A DNA stretch of 64,000 nucleotides from Doryteuthis pealeii (GCA_023376005.1 CM042143.1:87198470-87262469), one strand, 5' to 3'; shown: positions 30,203-40,753, counted from the stretch's first letter. The notes: a model not told the origin generated them from the letters alone. Translations and numbers: made by a program.

Positions 30203-31207
30203 ACGCACGCTCGTTAGGGATGACCAGCATACCTCCGCAACATGAAATAACAAAAAAAAAATGCAAAAGGTCCCAGATGTAAAAAAATAAATAATACAAA
30301 AGGGATGGGATTCAAGACTTTTCTCTTTGCTCCAGTGAAAAGGGTGGAAGACCGATGAATGGCAACAACACTGAATGACGAAGAATGACCAGGATTTCGG
30401 ATAAACACACAAACATTTATTAACGTTTAATTACAATTTGTTTATATAAAAAATGTGGGGTAAATGCATATATACAAATCTACACGGGATCAGAGGAGTA
30501 AAATGAATATATGATTCTTATTGTTAAATGAGTGGGCGAGCAATTGAACATATACATATATCAACCATATCAACATTACATAAAATATATGATAGACAAT
30601 AAGAATTCATAGAATACAAAATGTTTATGATATGTTTTTTTTTTTTGTTTTTTTGTAATGTTGTAACTCGAAAGGAAGTCCTGTTAAAAAAAGATTGTTC
30701 ATTTCCCTTTTACTCTTTTTTTTATCAATGGTGATTCGTTCTTTCCATCCAAAATGAATTAGCATTAATTCGTAGTAAAATGTCTTTAATTCTTCCGTCC
30801 TCCCGTCTTTCGATCCAAGTATCGAATTTTTGCAGAGCAAGAAATTTTCAGGTACTGACCGTCGGATGATTCTTTTAACTGTGTCTTGCCTTGCGCGATT
30901 TCTTCGCGAAAAGCCGTCTCAATCGTTGTCATGGCAACAATCCTGGGGTAAGGTGTACTCTTAGAGTCGCAGGGTCACAATTGAAATCCACATGCATACT
31001 TTCCCCCATCACCTAAGGTGTGGGGGAGTACAATTGTCTTCTAAGCACATAGGTAGTAGTAGTAGTAGTAGTAGGAATGTTAACATTCCTTCATAGAAAA
31101 TACAAGACCGGTTGAATCTTACTTCCTTTTTACTTTTTTCTTTCAAATAAAGTTTTCTTATAATTCTAGCATATGTATACTGGTTGATGTACCAGCGATA
31201 TGTCACA
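30199..31207. mobile_element. Putative 1.0-kb solo LTR inserted in an AT microsatellite
   Basis: Begins TGTTACGCACGC directly after (AT)n and ends ATGTCACA directly before ata(TA)n, giving TG...CA termini with imperfect inverted ends (TGTTAC/GTCACA). The target duplication cannot be told from the microsatellite. The interior is unlike the neighbouring repeats and lacks coding frames. Strand not determined. Confidence 0.55.
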
Positions 31208-31209
31208 AT

Positions 31210-31950
31210 ATATATATACACACATATATATATATATACAGTGATGCTGATAGCTTTTTGATTTAGTGCATCCTGAGACGCACATATTTGCTTAGAATGA
31301 GTCCCCGGAAAAATTTAAGCCATTTAACTCCTACTTTGTAACCTTTCCTGTGTAATTAATTTCTAAGAAACTATTGAAATGTATTCACAGTTAGCTTGAA
31401 TGGTGAGGGAAGAAAAAGAAAAACACTGGGACACATGGATACGATTTTATTGTGTCCTTTTACATTTTTGTGCATCAGGGACGCAGGGCGTGTACCTATC
31501 AACATCTGTGATCTGTGTGTGTGTGTGTGGTTAAAAATAGGGAGAAAATGCGGATAAAACAACACAACAACTAAATTAAAATGATATTTTGCCTCTGTCT
31601 TTTGCTAAGCTTTGTCGGATTTACCCAATCCTTTACTCCTCCTATATACATATATATATATATATATATATACATATACGTATATATATATATATCACTT
31701 TGTTTATCCAGCAATGATTTTTTGTTTCGGTTTAGGAGGGGGAGGCATGTTTAAAGACAGCATTGAAATTTGTGAGGCCGGATGTATACACAAAATATTC
31801 CTGGCTAGTTACTGCGACCACTGAGATGCTGAGCTCGTCCCAGGCATCCCTTGCCAGCTCAGCACATTCTCGGTGGAGGAGAAGGGTGCACAAACAACTG
31901 GTAAACCCTTGTGCATCCTAAACTAAATTTGCCTGCTTTCCACTACGAAA
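31210..31950. other. Intergenic, unclassified
   Basis: Apart from the microsatellites, the stretch contains a mildly G+C-richer segment at 31810-31925 (ctgagctcgtcccaggcatc and onward) just upstream of the LINE remnant, possibly part of the same element. No coding domain recognised there. Confidence 0.35.
31640..31695. repeat. (TA)n-rich microsatellite
   Basis: Three blocks of TA dinucleotides separated by tatacg and tacata. A (GT)n run lies nearby at 31507-31530. Intergenic. Confidence 0.85.
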
Positions 31951-32024
31951 TATGTACAACAAAAATAAATATCCATACTGGCAGAACATCGCCCAGAGTA
32001 ATAAGGTCTAAAGTTACAAAGATC

Positions 32025-32235
32025 TGAACCTTGCGTTGTGGAATATTTGGACAATGCATGATAGACCCAAATCGAATAGACCAGAAAGAAGGAGCGCCAT
32101 AATAGCCAAAGAGCTTAAAAAATACATCGACATTGCTGCTTTGAGTGAAGTCAGATTCGCTGAGAATGGAAGCATTAGAGAAGGGATAGTCTACACTTTC
32201 TACTGGAGTGGGATGCATTCAACAGACAGAAATGA
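32025..32235 (+). pseudogene. RTE-type LINE endonuclease remnant, part 1
   Basis: The frame reads NLALWNIWTMHD, then RSNRPERRSAIIAKELKKY-like residues and IDIAALSEVRFAENGSI followed by YTFYWSG. This is the N-terminal half of the AP-endonuclease domain of RTE-type non-LTR retrotransposons (often annotated as craniofacial development protein 2-like). The ALSE(V/T)R motif carries a catalytic Glu. The frame is cut at 32235 by a family X insertion and continues at 32745. Confidence 0.8.
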
Positions 32236-32292
32236 TTAGTATTATCTGCGTTATTCAGACTATTGTCCTCATCTTTATTGTTATTTGTACAA

Positions 32293-32326
32293 TGTTTCGG
32301 CCGATATGCCCTCCGGCCTTCTTCAG
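32293..32326 (-). ncRNA. Hammerhead-like core in family X left arm
   Basis: On the minus strand CTGAAGA, stem II GGCCG...CGGCC with an intervening loop, then GAAACATTG. The two conserved boxes and stem II are intact. A stem III with NUH cleavage triplet is not evident, so this may be a degenerate or trans-acting relic. Confidence 0.4.
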
Positions 32327-32613
32327 GTATTTCTTGTCGGACTCGGGACGCATGGCCTAGTGGATAAGGTAGTTAGGTTAAGACAGTTCTAAGTGACAGT
32401 TATCTCTGGATTCCGAGTTCAATCCTGAGTGGCAGCAGTAACATAGAAAAATAATTAACACAAATCCTACCCCAGCTATGGTTAGCGGAATGAGAACAGG
32501 ATACCCCTGTGGATTGAATAAGGGGTTAGGTTCAAAGTTTCGTGATGGCTCCCGATTACGACAAGAAAGTTCCTGAGTTCAAAAAGAAGGTTCCCGAGTC
32601 CAACAAGAAATAC

Positions 32614-32646
32614 CTGAAGAAGGCTGGAGGGTATATCGGCGGAAAC
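32614..32646 (+). ncRNA. Hammerhead-like core in family X right arm
   Basis: CTGAAGA, stem II GGCTG...CGGC-type pairing, then GGAAACGTTG. Mirrors the left-arm core. No clear cleavage triplet. Confidence 0.4.
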
Positions 32647-32744
32647 GTTGTACAAATAACAATAAAGATGAGGACAATAGTCCGAATAACGCAGATAATA
32701 CTAATCATCAAGCCTCATCTCAAACATTCAGAGAAATAGAAATG

Positions 32745-33005
32745 AATCTGGTGTAGCTTTTGTGGTCAGAAATGGTCTTCTGTCAAATATGTCTGAGGAT
32801 CCTAACCAGTAAGTGATAGACTTATCACTCTCAGGCTTCCGCTGATCAAAGGCAAATATTGCACTCTGATCACTGCCTATGCCCCGACTATGACCAACAG
32901 TGCTGCAAATATAAACATCTTTTATGACCAACTTGACCAGACACTTTGTGCTATTCTAAACTCTGACAAAGTCATCCTTCTAAGAGACTTTAATCTATGC
33001 ATCGA
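32745..33005 (+). pseudogene. RTE-type LINE endonuclease remnant, part 2
   Basis: Continues with VAFVVRNGLLS, then in shifted frame ITLRLPLIKGKYCTLITAYA and APTMTN, ending DKVILLRDFNL. The AYAPT block and the GDFN motif (here RDFN, so the Gly is changed) identify the endonuclease. A stop codon near 32808, a frameshift and truncation at about 33005 make it non-functional. No reverse transcriptase follows. Confidence 0.8.
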
Positions 33006-33260
33006 AATCTATTAGAAAAGCCAATAAAATCGACAGGTAAAATTTGCACAAAAATAGGTGATTTTGAGGCAGTCAGGGCGGTTTTAAAGGCTCATATCTC
33101 TACCAATTCTTCAAATTGAGCGCTTTCTTTTGTATCAATGCATCCGTGCATCAAAATCTATCAGAAAAGCCAATAAAATCAAAACCTAAAATTTGCACAA
33201 AAATAGGTGCTCTTTAAGGTATAATTAGGCGACTTTTAAACCCTCATATCTCCGTCAATT
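33000..33260. repeat. Two-copy tandem repeat, about 150 bp period
   Basis: catcgaaatctattagaaaa / gccaataaaatc / aaaatttgcacaaaaatagg at 33001-33060 recurs at 33151-33210 with a few substitutions; ctcatatctc blocks follow each. Starts exactly where the LINE remnant ends. Confidence 0.8.
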
Positions 33261-33389
33261 CCAAAATTTTAGGGTACCATAACTGCTAACTGTAAAAGAC
33301 TATTGAAATAACACACCTGTGGAGCTCAGACATGTTTGAAATAAAATGAAAGATTAACCAACCCTACGAGCAGGATGTGGCACAAGGTC

Positions 33390-33715
33390 AATTTTTAAGT
33401 GGAGTTTAACAGGTTTGAATTCAGAATTTTCCTTCTAGACCAGTATATCTTCATGAACACAAATGAGGTATGTATTTACCCAACCCCTCTGCCACAGGCA
33501 GCATGCAATACAAGATCAATTTCTAAATTGAGTCTAGCTGGTTTGAATTAAGGGTTTAACTTTACCTAAGCCGGTTGCCATACCAAGGTTAAAGAGTTTA
33601 GTCTGCCCTACTATTTACCCATAGTTGGAGAGAGAGTAATTGGATTCATACCTTTCCCAAGGGTATTAGCAATATTGAGTGAAATGCAAAATGCCTTGTC
33701 CAGGATTTGAACTCT
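33390..33715. repeat. Family W repeat (copy 2)
   Basis: gtttaacaggtttgaattca, ccggttgccataccaaggtt, ctatttacccatag and cttgtccaggatttgaactc align in order with 13140-13325, with a partial internal duplication (33390-33440 and 33495-33550). Class unknown. Confidence 0.65.
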
Positions 33716-33904
33716 GTTCACCATATCCATTTTCTATTATGATAACCATTACACAAGTACCTCCATTTTATTCTTGTTATGATTGGTTAATGTACAGACA
33801 TTCATTTGGGGAAATGTGTTACAATTCTGGTGACCATTTTAGGCGTTTAGGTCTCCTATTGGTAAATCCAATGGTAGAAAAGGGTGTAGTCTCAGTAGTA
33901 GAAA

Positions 33905-34155
33905 GTTTGTTGTATTCCTTGAAATCCTAGGTAGATAACGGTGTAGCTCCTTGTAGCAAAGAATCCAGTTGTATTTCTTGAAAACCTTGGTAGAAAACTG
34001 TGTAGCTCCTTGTAGCAGAAAATCCAGTTCTATTCCTTGAAAACCTTGGTAGAAAACTGTGTAGCGCCTTGTAGCAGAGAATCCAGTTGTATTCCTTGAA
34101 AACCTTGGTAGAAAACGGTGTAGTTCTTTGTAGCAAAGAACACAGTTGTAGTGTT
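33905..34155. repeat. About 60-bp tandem repeat, four copies
   Basis: Units of the form gtagctccttgtagcagaga-atccagttgtattccttgaa-aaccttggtagaaaacggt. Copies differ by a few substitutions. Because the unit is near 60 bp, minus-strand frames show repeated YKELHRFLPRF-like residues; treated as repeat translation. Confidence 0.88.
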
Positions 34156-34159
34156 CCTT

Positions 34160-35284
34160 CAATCAGAAAATCCCGTTAGCAACTGATTTGAGGACAGTTG
34201 TAAAAATGCTCAAATGCATTTCTTGGTTCGTTTCTGATTGGCTCATTTTGACAGGAAAAGCCTGCTGCTGCTATTTAGGAAAGCCCATTAATATGAGTGT
34301 GCATTTTGCATATATTTTATACTCTAGATAGTCCAACAATATGTCATGTGCCAGACTTCTAGTTGAGAAGGACCGGGTGCTGAGAGTTGTATAGAGTTGG
34401 AAAATATTTTGTATGACCCATTATTTTTCTATCATGTTCATCCCAAAAGTGAATGTTTGGAGCCGGTTCAATTTTGATCTTTGTCATATGAGTAGAAGCT
34501 GTAAAGGTGAATACTTCTGTTCAGGTTATTAAAAGAAGTTACAACAGGTGATGACAATTGTTTCAGTTGGTGTTTAACTCTTAATGTCCTAAACCGTCTC
34601 ATTCTGCCCGGCCAGAAATCGCATTCGTTTTCCTAATCTGCCCCAAACAATACCCTTTTTTAAAATGTAATATCAAACAATTTTAGAAGTCTTTAATTTA
34701 AGGGAAATAACGTGGGTAACTTTAAATGAAAAGGCCATTTTTTATAAATCCTTATAGAAATGGGGCTCTGGAATTCTCAACAGGATGTTAAGAGTTAACA
34801 AGTCAGCAGCTTCAACTGACTTGGTAAACAAACACAAAATTATTAACCATCTTGCCAACAACAATCTTGAGCACCTTTTTTATTTCCATGTGTCTAACAC
34901 ATGAGAGCATGCCTACAAAGTCAGAAAACAGCACAGATACCTTGAATTTTAGAAAAAGATTTTCACACTCAAGTGTGACCGGATAAGAGAACCACCTTAG
35001 ATTGAGACCATCATGTACATGTTTTTTTTCTGTAAAAGTCTAGTGATGTGATGTCTGAATTCTCAAGTGGATATAGAGCTCCTATAGGGATTTTGTCTTG
35101 GTCAGCAAAGTCTGCGGACATGTGAAAGCACTTGAGATTAATTTTTATGAGTTGGTCAAAAATTCACATGTACATAAGTAGAAATTGTGAAGAAATTGAA
35201 ATTATCCATAAAAAACAAATCTATACAGACAAATCTGATTATATATTTGATTCATATTTAATTTATATTTCACATTCACATTTA
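34160..35284. other. Intergenic, unclassified
   Basis: Moderately AT-rich. The segment 34705-34800 (gtgggtaactttaaatgaaa, ggccattttttataaat, ggggctctgg) has a second copy inside the Helitron-like element at 35948-36171. No gene recognised. Confidence 0.4.
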
Positions 35285-35773
35285 CTAACAGGATCAGTGG
35301 ATATACCACAGTATGATAATTCAATTATTACAATATTTGATGTTTACTTAAGAGCTATTGCAAAATAGTTTAATATGTGAAAAGTATAATAATCTTGATT
35401 TAACTCTCTCTTGCTATTTTTTTTTTTCCTTCTTTTCATTATGTTCGATTGAAACAAATAAGCATTATCATTTCCCCGTGCTCAACCCCTTTCTCTATCT
35501 TTCCCCTACTCTCTTTCTTATTATATTTTTTCTTTGTAGCATGTCCTTTTTCTTCCCTTTATTTTTCATAATAAAAACGGAATAGTCCCTTATTTAGCTG
35601 AGATGACGACACTCATAAGAAATAAGAATTCGGCAGATGAGCAACACCAGATAATCAGGATTTACATTTTTGTATTTCATCTTAGATGATTTGGACGGTC
35701 TCATTTTTAACCAGAGGGTGTTGCAAGATGATAACGGTTGGAAGATTAAGAAAGAAGAGTATTAATATATAGA
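35285..35773 (-). mobile_element. Helitron-like family 2 copy, minus strand, complete ends
   Basis: Left end CTAACAGGATC is the 3' end on the minus strand (CCTGTTAG then T), preceded by the hairpin GTGGTATATCCAC; right end ttaatatataga followed by t gives 5' A|TCTATATATTAATACT. 489 bp, no target duplication, non-coding. It is the reference copy for family 2. Confidence 0.82.
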
Positions 35774-35911
35774 TAAACAAAAAATAATGAAAGTTAAAAT
35801 GATATGTAGGAATGACAAGACTTCGTCCAGAATGTGAACTTAGAGCACCGATTCCATGTTCTACGTAGTGACCATTTTACAAAGTTAGATGCTAGTTAAA
35901 TTGACAGAGCC

Positions 35912-35912
<1 letters not shown>

Positions 35913-35943
<31 letters not shown>
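35913..35943. repeat. (TTA)n microsatellite
   Basis: About ten TTA units immediately upstream of the next Helitron-like copy. Confidence 0.9.
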
Positions 35944-35944
<1 letters not shown>

Positions 35945-35947
35945 GAA

Positions 35948-36171
35948 CTAACAGTACCTGTGGATATACCACAGTATGATAATTTAAGTATTACATTTGA
36001 TATATTTAATTCACAGCTATTGCAAAATAGTTCAATAACTTGGGTAACTTTAAATGAAAAGGCCATTTTTTAAATAAAACTTTATAGGAATGGGGCTCTG
36101 GACTTGGAAAATTCTCAACAAATTTTAAGAAAATTCTTAACTCTTAAGAAACAAGAGTATTAATATATAGA
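35948..36171 (-). mobile_element. Chimeric Helitron-like family 2 element with foreign filler
   Basis: Both family 2 ends are present, including the hairpin CTGTGGATATACCACAG (17-bp block on plus strand, near 35958-35974). Its centre (about 36035-36150) is instead a copy of the intergenic segment at 34705-34800. The 50 bp after its right end (36172-36222) duplicate the 50 bp after the copy at 35285-35773, so a local duplication contributed. 224 bp. Confidence 0.75.
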
Positions 36172-36222
36172 TAAACAAAAAATAATGAAAGTTAAAACGA
36201 TATGTAGGAATGACAAGACTTT

Positions 36223-36600
36223 CGGACCACCCTAGTCAATTAACTTTTTGGTTGCATCAGTTAACTTATTAAAAAGATCACAATGCATTAACTTGATTAT
36301 TATTAAAATCATCAGTATTTATTGATTAATTTCACATTTATATATAACAGTTAAATTAAAAACAGTAATTGTTTAAAAGTGTTTTATAATTTGCTTGAAG
36401 CATTGTGTTTATATTGGTTTGGTGGTTGGTCTTTAAAGAAAAATAAGGTAACTATGATGTTTGTTAACCTTTTATTCTTAATTCTTAATATTTCAAGATA
36501 AAAATCTCTTCTACAGAAGATCTCTGAAACTGAAGCTGTTGCTAGTGACTGTCCATTTGGTTTTGTGTCTTGTGTCTTTCAAATTATCTGCGTGTGTGTG
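36223..36600. other. Intergenic AT-rich
   Basis: No recognised repeat or gene; ends in a short (GT)n run at 36590-36606. Confidence 0.4.
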
Positions 36601-36602
36601 GG

Positions 36603-37073
36603 TGTGTATAAACCTTAACCGGTATGGGATCTGATTAAGATGGAGACCCCAATTAGCCAATCAGTGTAAACATCGGATTTGCCTAGGGAGTTGTCTACCC
36701 GTTTAGTTTCGCTGGTTCCCGCTAGGGGCCTTTGATATTTAAGCGGCTGATTTGAACGTCTCTTTCTCTTTTTTCCTGTCGCTCGACCTACGAGACACTA
36801 TGGGTTAGACTCTGGTCTATCCCTCTTGTTGGGGCTTTGGCTCCCCCTTACACTACTGTAAGTGATTCCTACAGAATGGACTATTCCTAGTCTCATGTCT
36901 GTTGCTTTTATGTTATCCTTTTACATGTAAATTTGTATTACTTTTGTATGTATGTTCATGTACACCTCTATGTATTATGTACCCGGTTTATTCTGTGCTG
37001 TATATAAAATGTTTCGTCTATCAACCTTTGTCGGAGTTTTATCTTCAAGTATTATCACTTTTAACCTTACACA
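36603..37073 (+). mobile_element. Putative solo LTR, about 470 bp
   Basis: Starts TGTGTATAAACCTTAACC and ends AACCTTACACA, so termini are TG...CA with the inverted pair TGTGTA/TACACA. G+C-richer interior with a TATA-like gatatttaagc near 36739 and a polyadenylation-like tataaaatg near 37002. No target duplication could be confirmed because of the adjacent GT run. Confidence 0.55.
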
Positions 37074-37089
37074 CTAATTGACCAATTAC

Positions 37090-38050
37090 TGTAGAGCTAT
37101 TCCACCTCGTGTTGCTGGTTTCTCTTCAGGGATGCAACCCTACACCCTTCCAACCCTACACCCTTCCAACCCCACGTTATGAATTTTTAAATAGTGAGAA
37201 AGGCGAAGGTCACTGCTGGAAAGAAGATGTCACAGTCCACAGCTGGAAAAGGGTTACATGAAATAATACTTCAACAAGTTCTTTAAAGTTGAAAATGCTT
37301 TTTATATACAGCCAAAGTCTGTACAAAATAAGTTGTTTGAAGGAAAAACGTTCACGTCGGGGGAAGTGACACTCTAGACTGGTTCAAGGACAGGAGTTGG
37401 GAAGTTCTATCAGAGTTGGTATTGGAGTTGGCTTTTCTCAGACGACGACGCATCTCACGGCGACAGAACCTCTGGGTAGCTTGCTGGCAAAGTGCGGCGA
37501 GTCTCAAAACCAGCTCGCTTAAGTAATAATCACCCAAATACAGGGTATGGTCAAACGGGGTGGGAAGAAGCGCGTCTTCCCTAATGTCAATTTCTAATCA
37601 ATTCGCATTTATCATTCCTTTGTTTTGAGTTTCCAAAATCGGAAAAATGCGACATTGCCAAAATTCTAAGCACAGCCCCTTTTCTCCAACCTTCTAAAAT
37701 CCCTTTCTGTTACCATTACCTACAATGAGGATAACGGGAGGATAGCTTTCCTCCCCTCTCTTAATGCTTATTGTGACTACCACTCTTTAGGGGCGTCAAC
37801 TTTCGCCCACTCAGCAAAAGTACTTAGGTAAGGGATTTCCCAAATTGAAGCTCATCAATCACTTTTTCTCGGCCGAGCAAAAAGGCTTCCTTTGTATCAT
37901 TCCGAGATTTACCATATGCCCAATTGGTACTTTCGGTTGGTGATTCCCCAAGCCAGACCCTGGCAAATTGAGATTTATCTAAACCGAAAGTTTTCAACTT
38001 AATTTCTTCTTTCAATTAATTTGACAAGTCCATTCGTCAAGGGGGCATAT
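37090..38050 (-). mobile_element. Unclassified G+C-richer, probably LTR-derived segment
   Basis: Composition differs sharply from the flanks. It contains a tandem cctacacccttccaac duplication (37138-37175) and several blocks that look like LTR R/U5 sequence on the minus strand (aagcgagctggttttgagac, agaggttctgtcgccgtgag). No boundaries, primer-binding site or gag/pol frame were established. Confidence 0.35.
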
Positions 38051-38480
38051 CGTCTCCTAAGTTTTAATTTTCTATTTACCGAGAAAATATACACTTCTCA
38101 ATAAAATTCAGACGAAAACATCTCTTTTTCCAAAACAAAATTTTAACGTCTCTTTCCAAAAAAACAATCTTATAATATTTTTAGAACCTTGGTGTTTCCA
38201 GTATCAGGAAATATCAACCCTTTAATGACTACAGGATAAGGATTAACCCCATAATGTCCATAGTGTCATATGTGTGGGTGTTTGTTTATGTGTGTTTATG
38301 TGCGTGTGCCTGTTCAACAGTGTCTGATTATCATTCCAGGTTTGGCTCACGCTCTAAGCATTAACCTTCTTGTAATTGTTTAGTTTATTAGTTAATCACC
38401 GTTTCCAGGTGTATTTATTGATGAATACAAATACAACAAAGAAACAGTTTAATTTTGTTTTAAAAAAAGTAACAGTGTTA
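38051..38480. other. Intergenic AT-rich
   Basis: Contains a (GT)n-like stretch at 38270-38305; nothing else recognised. Confidence 0.4.
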
Positions 38481-39123
38481 TCTTATTATAATGGAGATTG
38501 TGGGTTTTTATGTCTGTAACCGAAACTACATTACTATTCAAGTCACAATTTCCTTAGTTATTTACATCACATTCTCCATGATTTTATTTTTATTTAAACT
38601 TCAATTATTAACAAAATTCTTTGACATCATTAAGACTGTTGACCATATCTACATACTAATAACATGCAATTGTATTTATATATACAACAAAATAGCGGTT
38701 TACAGTGTGAACGGGAAGGTTAATTTGCATATTGATATTAAAAATGTGATTTTAATAAATATGTGCTTAGTATTATTGATTTCTAACTGTTTGGTTTTAT
38801 TTTAATGGATATAAGCAAAAATCTCTTCAATAAATCTTAAAAGAAATCCCTTAACAAGAAGAAATAACTGTAATATTATTGTTTACTTCCTATTTTAACT
38901 AAACAGTTTAATTAGGAAAATTTACCAATGAAAGACGGGAGTAACGGAAAATGATGGAAGAGTTAGTTTCAAAGTTGTTCTATTTTTCAATCATACCCCC
39001 TCTGTTCAAAATCTTTTTATCTACATTCTTATTCAGTTTCATTAGCCTTTATAATTTAATATCATATTTTATTATAAAATTTAACTTAAGTACTTGCACC
39101 TGGAGGGTGCATATATTTGCTAG
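38481..39123 (+). mobile_element. Helitron-like family 1 copy, plus strand, textbook 3' end
   Basis: Starts TCTTATTATAATGGAGATT preceded by A. The 3' end has hairpin GCACC-tggag-GGTGC (39096-39110), a 9-nt spacer and CTAG (39120-39123), followed by T. This matches the Helitron signature (5' TC, hairpin about 10 nt before CTRR, insertion between A and T). 643 bp, no Rep/helicase coding, so non-autonomous. Confidence 0.88.
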
Positions 39124-40669
39124 TAAACATAAATATACTTAAGAATTTGGGTCTTGAATAATTTTTCTGATATTGAGCAAAATCATGCTGAAATTTTATG
39201 AAAAGGTATTTTTCCCCTAATCAAAAAAAAAAAAAAAATTACCTTTCAATAAACAAATAAAAACCAAAGAGAATCTAAAATCATAAAACAAAGAAATAAG
39301 TATTCTGATTTTAATATAATCAAAACTCTTTGAAAAAAAAAAATTAAAATTGATAATTAAAACAAATGAATAAAAATTAAAAAATGAATTAATAAAATAA
39401 ATAATTAAAATAAATGCTGATTTTAATATAATCAAAATAATGCTCCCTCAGTCTTTTTTTTTTGTTTTTCTTAAATTAAATTCATATTTATCAGAAATAA
39501 AACAAAATCTTATTTTGAAATTAAAAGGTATCTTTATTGTTTCTAAATAACTACATTTTGCAAATAAACCATTTGCAGGACTCAGGTAATCACTGCTTTG
39601 AATGTATATTTTTTAAACAAAAAATTAAAAAAAACCGATTCAACATTGTCAGCAATCTAATAGAACAAACTCCATTTTTATTTGTTGTGTTAATTTTTAT
39701 TATCACATCACAATAAAAAACAAAAACAAAGGGAGATCATTCAAATTTTGGTCCATCTGCCTCAAGTCTTTTTCATTATGTGATATTTTTAAACAATTAT
39801 CAGGTACTGTAAGGAACTTACATGCAATCTTCCATTTTAAGATTTTTATTCTTTGACAGTGAAAAAACAAAAGAAATAAAGTAAGCAATTAAAAATTAAA
39901 TACTTAATTACTTTATTTAATTAGTAATTACTTTATTTAAGAGCAGTAAATCACACAAATGATAGTTTGAATAATGTGTGGTAAATTCAATGTGTTGTAA
40001 AATTGTTAGATAAATTTATAGCAGGTTAATTATTTGTAGCCAAATACAGAATTTAATCCTGACTTTTAGGAATACAATAAAAAGTCAAGACTATGGAAAC
40101 CTTATATTATAAAAGCAATTAATATGATGAATTTACTAGAGTTAAATTTACCATATGATGAAATTACCAACTATAAATTTACCACTCGGTGAATTTACCT
40201 AAAATTATTGTAACCAATATCTTTTATCACCACAAAATTGAATCCAATAGGGTGAAACCCACAAATAATATCAAACTAGAAGATTTTCACCGGGTAATCA
40301 AAATCCAATTTAAAAAAAAACATAAAATTATTCTTGGTGCATCAGCAATGCTTGTGTCAGTACACATGCACTTTGTTGGGATTATATATTTTTGGGAGAA
40401 TAGGTGAAATATAACTTTCAAAGGAAGAAAAACTTAACAAAATGACAGTTTCTTAAGTTTTTCTTTCTTTGAAAGTTAAATATTGCTCCATATATAATTC
40501 GTTTATTAGTTATCATGCATTGGGCTCTCTTAGGGATTTATAAAAATCCTTGTATGAATCTAGAAGTTTGCACCTACATGAGCTTATACCGTGGATGTAC
40601 AGTGAGATTTTGATGAATTTATCTGAAGTGTCTTCAGTTTATTCACACCTGAATTGAATAATACAAATT
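39124..40669. other. Intergenic AT-rich sequence
   Basis: Very AT-rich with internal similarity of short blocks (ctgattttaatataatcaaa at 39305 and 39418). Several frames of 60-104 codons are low-complexity and not supported. No gene seen. Confidence 0.4.
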
Positions 40670-40672
40670 TAA

Positions 40673-40700
40673 TTTCCTTAAAACATATGTTTTAAGGAAA
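40673..40700. repeat. Perfect 28-bp palindrome
   Basis: tttccttaaaacat followed immediately by its reverse complement atgttttaaggaaa. Followed by a (CA)n run (40721-40744) and then the hairpin at 40754-40857. Confidence 0.9.
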
Positions 40701-40719
40701 TCAAATTTAATAAACAGAA

Positions 40720-40753
<34 letters not shown>

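Larger units (their letters stand above)
32236..32744 (+). mobile_element. Family X element inserted in LINE remnant, best copy
   Basis: Left inverted tail (ttagtattatctgcg ... ttcttgtcggactcggga), then a tRNA-like head (catggcctagtggataagg A box near 32350-32368, ccgagttcaatcctgagt B box near 32417-32434), body, and right tail with CTGAAGA at 32614-32620, stem pairing and GGAAACG. Flanking aaatga on both sides (about 32229-32234 and 32739-32744) fits a short target duplication. Two inverted hammerhead-like cores are present. About 500 bp, non-coding. Confidence 0.75.

Noticed and set aside
35948..36171. Independent intact Helitron insertion
   Set aside because: The flanking 50 bp are also duplicated from the neighbouring copy, so at least part of its origin is local duplication.
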